Shown here one piece after another: positions 1 through 3,620 of a stretch of DNA of 5,463 nt. This DNA comes from an uncultured Eubacteriales bacterium. GTDB lineage: Bacteria; Bacillota; Clostridia; Oscillospirales; Oscillospiraceae. Every line of letters starts with the position of its first letter. Within the stretch, counting starts at the first letter, position 1. The position numbers and the translations under genes are program-made. The stretch is from positions 1 through 5,463 of the forward strand of contig CABRZO010000163.1 of the NCBI GenBank assembly GCA_902475455.1. Reading direction: 5' to 3'. The notes beneath the pieces were generated by a model. The model was not told the DNA's origin. It made no database searches and worked only from the letters and a program-made list of their open reading frames with translations.

Positions 1-55
1 CCTGGAACTTGCCCACGGCGGTCCGGCAGCAGTTTACCAGATAGACTTCTTTCAT
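1..55 (-). CDS. Acetyl-CoA acetyltransferase (thiolase), N-terminal fragment
   Basis: Only the first 18 codons lie in the window; the gene runs off the left edge. The reading from the ATG at 55-53 is MKEVYLVNCCRTAVGKFQ. This matches the first beta strand and the conserved RTxxGxF element at the start of biosynthetic and degradative thiolases, where family members usually read like MKEVVIVSAARTPIGSFGG. Such enzymes condense two acetyl-CoA into acetoacetyl-CoA in the cytoplasm, the entry step to butyrate in many Clostridia. The start is supported by a TGGAGG ribosome binding site at 70-65, nine bases upstream. A promoter with a perfect TATAAT lies at 115-143. The catalytic cysteine and histidines are outside the window, so the exact thiolase class cannot be fixed. 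A related ketoacyl-CoA thiolase is the main alternative. Confidence 0.8.
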   Translation of the reverse strand, partial: MKEVYLVNCCRTAVGKFQ

Positions 56-114
56 CTTTAAAAACCTCCAGTAAGTAATATGGAAATGACCTTTAAAAAA
101 CAGGGTTCAGAAAG

Positions 115-143
115 ATTATAAAACTTTGTCCCGGGAAAAGCAA
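115..143 (-). promoter_or_regulatory. Sigma-70-type promoter for the thiolase gene
   Basis: On the minus strand a perfect TATAAT (120-115) lies 17 bases after TTGCTT (143-138). The -35 matches consensus only in its TTG, but the spacing is ideal and the -10 is perfect and preceded by a run of T. Transcription would start near 108, giving a leader of about 50 bases before the thiolase ATG. The region is clearly more AT-rich than the coding sequence around it. Confidence 0.65.
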
Positions 144-175
144 CGGCCAACCGGGGCAAATTCGCCGGCATTTAC

Positions 176-193
176 AAGTTAATTTTTTCACAA
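176..193 (-). promoter_or_regulatory. Possible Rex operator upstream of thiolase
   Basis: The 18 bases at 176-193 read AAGTTAATTTTTTCACAA on the plus strand. The right half-site TTCACAA is identical to the general Rex half-site. The left half AAGTTAA matches the clostridial half TTGTTAA at five of seven bases, and the four-base spacer is correct. Rex is the NADH/NAD+-sensing repressor, and thiolase/butyrate genes are established Rex targets in Clostridium. Against the call, the site is more than 30 bases upstream of the -35 hexamer rather than overlapping the promoter. It is a motif match only. Confidence 0.35.
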
Positions 194-291
194 TGGGCCG
201 GCGTCCTCTTTTATGAATAGAAACCCCCGGTCTCCCAATATTTGGCGGGGCCGGTTTCCCGCTCCGGGAACTGACACAAAAGATTCTTTGC

Positions 292-343
292 CCATGCAGC
301 CCCTTTGTCGGAAAAGGCCTATGGCCTTTTCCGACAAGCTGAA
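292..343 (-). repeat. 52-bp palindromic repeat, copy A
   Basis: Read on the minus strand, this block matches copy B (2500-2551, plus strand) at 44 of 52 positions without gaps. Its core is a perfect inverted repeat: TTGTCGGAAAAGGCC (305-319), a three-base loop (320-322), then GGCCTTTTCCGACAA (323-337). The outer part beyond the hairpin (AAAGGGGCTGCATGG on the minus strand) is also shared, so the similarity is not just two unrelated hairpins. The inner AAAAGGCC/GGCCTTTT layout resembles a bidirectional terminator. This copy begins directly after the GC hairpin that follows thrS. Confidence 0.85.
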
Positions 344-374
344 CCGCCCCGGAACGGCCTGCGTTCCGGGGCGG
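344..374 (-). terminator. GC-rich hairpin after thrS, probable transcript end
   Basis: A perfect 13-bp stem (344-356 with 362-374, left arm CCGCCCCGGAACG on the plus strand) with a five-base loop starts 12 bases after the thrS stop codon. It is placed as an intrinsic terminator would be, but on the minus strand it is followed by TTCAGC rather than a T run. The only T-rich stretch downstream is in the next hairpin (repeat copy A). Termination may therefore rely on the two hairpins together, or the stem may simply protect the mRNA 3' end. Confidence 0.5.
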
Positions 375-386
375 GGCAAAAACGGT

Positions 387-2144
387 TTATTTGCGCTCCT
401 TGCTGTCCACTTCCGCGTGGAGCTTGGCGGCGAAGTCGTCCAGGGACATGGCCCCCAGGTCGCCCTCGGAGCGGTGCCGGGGGGAGACGGTGGCGTTCTC
501 CACGTCCTTGTCCCCCACGATGAGCATATAGGGCACCTTCTCCGCCTGGGCGGCGCGGATCTTGTAGCCCAGCTTGTTGGAGGTGTGGTCCACCTCCACC
601 CGGAAGCCCTGCTGGTCCAGCTGGGCGGCCACCTGGTCGGCGTAGTCGGCGGCCCGGTCGGTGACCGGCAGCACCTTCACCTGCACCGGGGACAGCCAGG
701 CCGGGAAGGCCCCGGCGAAGTGCTCGGTGATAACGCCGATGAACCGCTCGATGCTGCCCAGCACCACCCGGTGGATCATAACGGGGCGGTGCTTCTCGCC
801 GTCGGCGCCGGTGTACTCCAGCTCGAAGCGCTCGGGCATCTGCATATCCAGCTGGATGGTGCCGCACTGCCAGGTGCGGCCCAGGCTGTCCGCCAGATGG
901 AAGTCCAGCTTGGGGCCGTAGAAGGCGCCGTCGCCCTCGTTGATGACAAATTCCTTGCCCATGTCGGTGATGGCCTTTTTCAGGGTGTCGGTGGCGAAGT
1001 CCCAGGTCTCCTTGTCGCCGATGTGGTCCTCGGGCATGGTGGAGACCTCGATCTGATAGGTCAGGCCGAAGACGGAATAGACCTCGTCAAACAGCCGCAC
1101 CACGTTCTGGATCTCGCTCTCCATCTGGTCCCAGGTCATGAAGATGTGGGCGTCGTCCTGGGTGAAGCAGCGGACCCGGAACAGGCCGTGGAGGGCGCCG
1201 CTGAGCTCGTGCCGGTGGACCAGGCCCAGCTCCGCCATCCGCAGGGGCAGATCCCGGTAGGAGTGGGGCTCGGTCTTGTAGACCAACATGCCGCCGGGGC
1301 AGTTCATGGGCTTGACGGCGTAATCCTCCCCGTCGATGACGGTGGTGTACATATTATCTTTATAGTGGTCCCAGTGGCCGGAGCGGTGCCACAGCTCCTG
1401 ATTCAGGATGATGGGGGTGGAGATCTCCACATAGCCGTACTTCTTGTGGACCTGGCGCCAGTAATCCAGCAGGGTATTCCGCAGCACCATGCCCTTGGGC
1501 AGGAAGAAGGGGAAGCCGGGGCCCTCCTCCATCAGGGTGAACAGGCCCAGCTCCTTGCCCAGTTTCCGGTGGTCCCGCTTCTTGGCCTCCTCAATCCGCT
1601 GCAGATAGGCGTCCAGCTCATCCTTCTTTGGGAAGGCGATGCCGTAGATCCGCTGGAGGGTCTGGCGGCTGGAGTCACCCCGCCAATAGGCGGCGTTGCA
1701 GGCGGTGAGCTTCAGGGCGTTGCCCTTGACCCGGCCGGTGGAGTCCAGGTGGGGGCCGGCGCACAGGTCGGTGAACTCCCCCTGCTTGTAGAAGCTGATG
1801 ACGGCATCCTCGGGCAGGTCGTTGATGAGCTCCACCTTGTAGGGCTCGCCCTTCTCCTCCATAAACTTGACGGCCTCTTCCCGGGGCAGCTCAAACCGCT
1901 CCAGCTTCAGCTTCTCCTTGCAGATCTTCCGCATCTCCACCTCGATCTCCTCCAGAATCTCCGGGGTGAAGGGGAAGGGGGAGTCCATGTCATAGTAGAA
2001 GCCCTCGTCAATGGAGGGGCCGATGGCCAGCTTCACCTCCGGGTGCAGGCGCTTGACGGCCTGGGCCAGGATGTGGGAGCAGGTGTGCCAATAGGTCTTG
2101 CGGTAGGCCTCGTTTTCAAAGGTGTACTGGTTGTTGTCTGCCAT
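387..2144 (-). CDS. thrS: Threonine--tRNA ligase (ThrRS), lacking the TGS domain
   Basis: ThrRS is a cytoplasmic class II synthetase that charges tRNA-Thr with threonine using ATP. The protein has 585 residues. The editing domain comes first, with its zinc-type HxxxH (H20, H24) and C128/H132 in TDLCAGPH. The catalytic core follows, with zinc ligands C282 (MNCPGG), H333 (DDAHIF) and H458 (MIHRVVLGS). Motif 2 is around HRHE 310-313 and motif 3 at about 459-470 (R467). The anticodon-binding domain is at about 485-580. Unlike the 642-residue E. coli enzyme it lacks the TGS domain of about 60 residues, so the protein opens at the editing domain. An in-frame extension to 2186 exists, but it would begin inside the T-box terminator tail. 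The AGGAGG at 2160-2155 fixes the ATG at 2144. Expression is controlled by the T-box leader at 2185-2450. It appears to be a single-gene unit. Confidence 0.98.
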   Translation of the reverse strand: MADNNQYTFENEAYRKTYWHTCSHILAQAVKRLHPEVKLAIGPSIDEGFYYDMDSPFPFTPEILEEIEVEMRKICKEKLKLERFELPREEAVKFMEEKGEPYKVELINDLPEDAVISFYKQGEFTDLCAGPHLDSTGRVKGNALKLTACNAAYWRGDSSRQTLQRIYGIAFPKKDELDAYLQRIEEAKKRDHRKLGKELGLFTLMEEGPGFPFFLPKGMVLRNTLLDYWRQVHKKYGYVEISTPIILNQELWHRSGHWDHYKDNMYTTVIDGEDYAVKPMNCPGGMLVYKTEPHSYRDLPLRMAELGLVHRHELSGALHGLFRVRCFTQDDAHIFMTWDQMESEIQNVVRLFDEVYSVFGLTYQIEVSTMPEDHIGDKETWDFATDTLKKAITDMGKEFVINEGDGAFYGPKLDFHLADSLGRTWQCGTIQLDMQMPERFELEYTGADGEKHRPVMIHRVVLGSIERFIGVITEHFAGAFPAWLSPVQVKVLPVTDRAADYADQVAAQLDQQGFRVEVDHTSNKLGYKIRAAQAEKVPYMLIVGDKDVENATVSPRHRSEGDLGAMSLDDFAAKLHAEVDSKERK

Positions 2145-2154
2145 AATTGAAATT

Positions 2155-2160
2155 CCTCCT
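2155..2160 (-). promoter_or_regulatory. Ribosome binding site that fixes the thrS start
   Basis: AGGAGG on the minus strand (2160-2155) lies ten bases before the ATG at 2144-2142. It rules out the longer in-frame start at 2186, which has no such site and overlaps the terminator. The A at 2160 falls at the end of a possible 7-bp pairing between TTTTGGT (2188-2182) and ACCAAAA (2166-2160). That pairing could fold the space between the terminator tail and the ribosome binding site. Confidence 0.85.
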
Positions 2161-2184
2161 TTTGGTCTGGAGGGGCGGGGTACC

Positions 2185-2222
2185 AAAACAAAAATCCCAC
2201 CCCTGAGAGTCAGGGGTGGGAT
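2185..2222 (-). terminator. T-box attenuator (intrinsic terminator) of thrS
   Basis: On the minus strand ATCCCACCCCTGA (2222-2210), loop CTC (2209-2207) and TCAGGGGTGGGAT (2206-2194) form a perfect 13-bp stem. The U-rich tail is TTTTTGTTTT (2194-2185). The left arm of this stem is the same segment that forms the right side of the antiterminator, so the two structures exclude each other. Uncharged tRNA-Thr should favour the antiterminator and let transcription reach thrS. Confidence 0.95.
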
Positions 2223-2450
2223 AAATTTCTGTCATTTATCTCACGGTTCCACCCTGCTTGCCCAGCCCACTTTACGCAAAAAGGGGCCAAGCCGCTTGAT
2301 TGCCGCGGTAACGGGCGGACCCGGCGCCACTTTTCATGGCGCGGCTCCGGGGTGGTTATGCCGTGTTCTGCCGGAGCGCTTACAGCCAAAGGCGCCCCTC
2401 TCTGTGGACGTTCCACGGTTTCGTCCCCATCATAGCCTTCTGTTTGATAC
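2185..2450 (-). promoter_or_regulatory. T-box riboswitch (tRNA-Thr sensing) leader of thrS
   Basis: The T-box motif AGGGTGGAACCGTG is at 2255-2242. The antiterminator pairs AGGG (2255-2252) with CCCT (2215-2212), GTG (2244-2242) with CAC (2218-2216), and GATAAAT (2240-2234) with ATTTATC (2226-2220). The bulge UGGAACC is left free for the tRNA acceptor end. UGGA implies a U discriminator base. Stem I shows GATGGGGA (2431-2424), the AG-bulge segment CAGAGAG (2404-2398) and a distal hairpin GGGGCGC/GCGCTCC (2398-2392 with 2379-2373). It also has an inner helix CCGTG/CACGG (2418-2414 with 2365-2361) and a base helix GGGG/CCCC (2428-2425 with 2352-2349). The specifier loop then holds ACC (2356-2354), a threonine codon, followed by A. 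A second hairpin GCGCCA/TGGCGC (2342-2324) and CCGTTA (2314-2309) follow, as is usual upstream of the antiterminator. The 5' end is inferred from the promoter. Confidence 0.96.
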
Positions 2451-2456
2451 GGGGCT

Positions 2457-2485
2457 ATGGTATCACCGGCGGGGCAAAAAGTCAA
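2457..2485 (-). promoter_or_regulatory. Promoter of the thrS T-box transcript
   Basis: On the minus strand TTGACT (2485-2480) and TACCAT (2462-2457) are separated by exactly 17 bases, and TGA directly before the -10 adds an extended -10 element. Transcription should begin near 2450, just ahead of the first T-box helices, giving a leader of about 265 bases to the end of the terminator. An inverted repeat CATAGCC (2459-2453) with GGCTATG (2437-2431) spans the start site. It cannot form fully in the RNA if transcription starts at 2450. Confidence 0.8.
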
Positions 2486-2499
2486 GCGCCGGAAGGGTT

Positions 2500-2551
2500 T
2501 TTAGCGTGTTGAAAAAGACCATAGGCCTTTTTCAACAAAGGGGCTACATGG
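2500..2551 (+). repeat. 52-bp palindromic repeat, copy B
   Basis: This copy matches copy A (292-343, minus strand) at 44 of 52 positions in the opposite orientation. The hairpin is GTTGAAAAAGACC (2508-2520), loop ATA (2521-2523), then GGCCTTTTTCAAC (2524-2536). Compared with copy A, two stem pairs changed on both sides (C-G to T-A and G-C to A-T). A third pair changed on one side only, giving A/C on this strand but a G/U wobble on the opposite strand. The copy sits 14 bases upstream of the thrS -35 hexamer and could also act as an end point for transcripts arriving from the gene at 2945-3565. Confidence 0.85.
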
Positions 2552-2636
2552 CGAACAGGACTCGATTTCTTACGAAATTGTCGCCCTATCCGCCATGAGA
2601 AGTGTCATTTCCGAGGCACATGTCCCCGGAAATGAC
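2547..2636. other. Consecutive stem-loops next to repeat copy B
   Basis: A first structure has an outer 7-bp stem CATGGCG (2547-2553) with CGCCATG (2591-2597). It encloses an inner stem CGATTTC (2563-2569), loop TTAC, GAAATTG (2574-2580). A second hairpin follows at once: GTCATTTCCG (2604-2613) with CGGAAATGAC (2627-2636). It continues inward by two more pairs past one A/C mismatch that would be a G/U pair on the minus strand. With repeat copy B this makes three stem-loops in about 130 bases. No T run follows any of these two added stems on either strand, so ordinary terminators are unlikely. A structured RNA or a short non-autonomous element is possible; the function is unknown. Confidence 0.55.
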
Positions 2637-2754
2637 GAAATTGAATTTCATTTTTCCGCCTGCGGGCGGCAAAACTCTGCCGAGGGCTTTTGATTCCTGC
2701 AAGGTAATATGACGCTCTTGCACAAGCATTCCCTTTTTCGATAGTCTTCGCCCC

Positions 2755-2804
2755 GCTCCAAGGGCGCAGGGCGGAGCCATTTGAAATTTCGAACCTTTTG
2801 GAGC
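2755..2804. repeat. Nested inverted repeat of 50 bp
   Basis: GCTCCAA (2755-2761) is perfectly complementary to TTGGAGC (2798-2804). On the plus strand the stem could continue with two G/U pairs (2762-2763 with 2797-2796). Inside lies the near-palindrome TTTGAAATTTCGAA (2780-2793). No promoter or T run accompanies it, so its role is unknown. Confidence 0.5.
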
Positions 2805-2862
2805 AAATCACCCCGAACCACCGGTTTCCCGGCAAAAACGCCAATCCCCTGTCCCCCAGGAG

Positions 2863-2904
2863 TTTTCCACTTCTTCCACATGGTTTTCCACACCTTATGG
2901 AAAA
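2863..2904. other. Cluster of DnaA-box-like TTTTCCACA repeats
   Basis: TTTTCCACT (2863-2871), TCTTCCACA (2872-2880) and TTTTCCACA (2884-2892) lie in the same orientation, and TTTTCCATA lies on the other strand (2904-2896). The best copy differs from the DnaA box TTATCCACA at one base. The first and third copies are 21 bases apart, two helical turns. The third copy and the opposite-strand copy form an inverted repeat TTTTCCA (2884-2890) with TGGAAAA (2898-2904). There is no dnaA or dnaN nearby, so this is not shown to be an origin. A titration site or a chance run is possible. Confidence 0.35.
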
Positions 2905-2944
2905 ATTGCTGTAAAACTATGGGGAAACTTTGCCTCAAAACCCC

Positions 2945-3565
2945 TCAGTCGGCGTAGATGGGCTCAAAGTCCTCGGCGGGGTGGCCGCAGAGGGGGCAGG
3001 TGAAGTCGGCGGGCAGCTGCTCCCCCTCATACACATAACCGCAGATCTTGCAGCGCCAGCCGGTGATCTTCTTATCCTCCGCCTTGGGCTGGGGCTTGGG
3101 CTTCAGCACATTCTGATAATAGGCGTAGGTCAGGGGCTCCTGGTCGCTGAGCCGCTGGGCGTCCTCCACCTCGGCGATGAACAGGGTGTGGCTGCCCAGG
3201 TCCTGGCTGGACACCACCCGGCAGCTGAGATAGGCGCAGCTCTGCCAGCCCAGGTAGGGCACCCCGTTTCCGTCCAGCTTGGGGCGGATCTGGCCGAACT
3301 TGTCCACATCCCGGCCGGACTGGAAGCCGAAGTGGCGGATGGTCTCCATGGTGCAGGTCTTGTCCAGCAGGGACAGGCAGAACACGCCCCCCTCCTTGAT
3401 GAGATCGCAGGTGTAGTTGGTGTTCAGCACCGAAATGGCCACCCGGGTGGGGCTGCTGGCCACCTGAATGCAGGTGTTGGTGATGCAGCCGTTGACCTTG
3501 TCCCCGGCCTTGGCCGCCAGCATGAACACGCCGTAAGTCAGATTGTAAAGGGCCTTGTTGTCCAT
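2945..3565 (-). CDS. hrb: Flavin reductase-like protein fused to rubredoxin (Hrb-like)
   Basis: The protein has 206 residues. Residues 1-150 form a flavin reductase-like FMN-binding domain, recognisable from the opening NLTYGVFMLAAKAGDKVNG and from TNTCIQVASSPTRVAISV. A charged, proline-rich linker (about 155-166) leads to a rubredoxin domain at 169-203. Its iron ligands would be C172 and C175 (CKICGYVYEG) and C190 and C193 (CPLCG). The gap between the cysteine pairs is only 14 residues, as in the short rubredoxin module of rubrerythrins rather than in free rubredoxin. This is the layout of the high-molecular-weight rubredoxin of Moorella, which passes electrons from NAD(P)H to an A-type flavoprotein that reduces O2 or NO. 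That partner is not in the window, so the role here is inferred. AGGAGG (3580-3575) supports the ATG at 3565. It follows nadE by 55 bp and is probably co-transcribed. Confidence 0.92.
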   Translation of the reverse strand: MDNKALYNLTYGVFMLAAKAGDKVNGCITNTCIQVASSPTRVAISVLNTNYTCDLIKEGGVFCLSLLDKTCTMETIRHFGFQSGRDVDKFGQIRPKLDGNGVPYLGWQSCAYLSCRVVSSQDLGSHTLFIAEVEDAQRLSDQEPLTYAYYQNVLKPKPQPKAEDKKITGWRCKICGYVYEGEQLPADFTCPLCGHPAEDFEPIYAD

Positions 3566-3583
3566 AGAATCAAACCTCCTGTG

Positions 3584-3600
3584 GGCCGCCTCCGGCGGCC
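3584..3600 (-). other. GC hairpin between nadE and the rubredoxin fusion gene
   Basis: GGCCGCC (3584-3590), a three-base loop and GGCGGCC (3594-3600) form a perfect 7-bp stem. On the minus strand it ends three bases before the AGGAGG of the next gene and has no T run after it, so it should not stop transcription in the operon direction. It may mark a processing point, slow degradation of one part of the message, or tune translation of the downstream gene. Confidence 0.5.
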
Positions 3601-3620
3601 GTTGATTTTTGGGTTATTCG

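Larger units (their letters stand above)
56..386. other. Intergenic region between thrS and the thiolase gene
   Basis: No convincing gene lies in these 331 bases. In minus-strand order they hold the GC hairpin after thrS (344-374) and the 52-bp repeat copy A (292-343). A small perfect hairpin follows, TTCCCG-CTC-CGGGAA (256-270). Then come the candidate Rex site (176-193), the thiolase promoter (115-143) and its ribosome binding site (65-70). A 63-codon open frame at 188-379 on the minus strand has no ribosome binding site and runs through both hairpins, so I do not call it a gene. I see nothing else identifiable in 194-255. Confidence 0.7.
2637..2944. other. Intergenic region downstream of the rubredoxin fusion gene
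   Basis: No convincing gene is present. Overlapping minus-strand frames of 64 to 96 codons lack ribosome binding sites and read through the repeats. The stretch contains a 13-bp palindrome GAAATT-G-AATTTC (2637-2649), a hairpin CCGCC/GGCGG (2656-2669), a nested inverted repeat (2755-2804) and a CCGG-GAAA-CCGG hairpin on the minus strand (2821-2832). DnaA-box-like repeats are at 2863-2904. I see no clear intrinsic terminator for the upstream gene; the only pairing right after its stop codon is a weak GGGG/CCCC (2944-2921). Confidence 0.6.

Noticed and set aside
82..90. GGAAATGAC shared with the hairpin at 2628-2636
   Set aside because: A nine-base match without flanking similarity is compatible with chance.
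188..379. Minus-strand frame of 63 codons after thrS
   Set aside because: It starts inside the GC hairpin, reads through repeat copy A and lacks a ribosome binding site. Its similarity to a frame at 2500-2598 comes only from the shared 52-bp repeat.
213..2150. Long plus-strand open frame of 645 codons opposite thrS
   Set aside because: It is the antisense shadow of thrS, rich in Leu, Val, Gly, His and Gln as expected from reading GC-rich codons backwards. It has no recognisable domain and crosses both 3' hairpins.
2431..2459. Inverted repeat CATAGCC/GGCTATG considered as a first leader hairpin
   Set aside because: Its left arm overlaps the -10 and lies before the predicted transcription start, and Stem I of the T-box is better explained by pairings downstream.
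2122..2598. Plus-strand frame of 158 codons across the thrS leader
   Set aside because: It is antisense to the T-box and promoter, whose structure fully explains this DNA.
2709..2730. Possible plus-strand promoter TTGCAC followed by GATAGT
   Set aside because: Both hexamers match poorly and no gene or clear RNA follows on the plus strand.
2648..2938. Minus-strand frame of 96 codons directly after the rubredoxin fusion gene
   Set aside because: It has a TTG start with no ribosome binding site, and its Lys/Trp-rich start is the translation of the TTTTCCAC repeats. Two other frames overlap it equally well.
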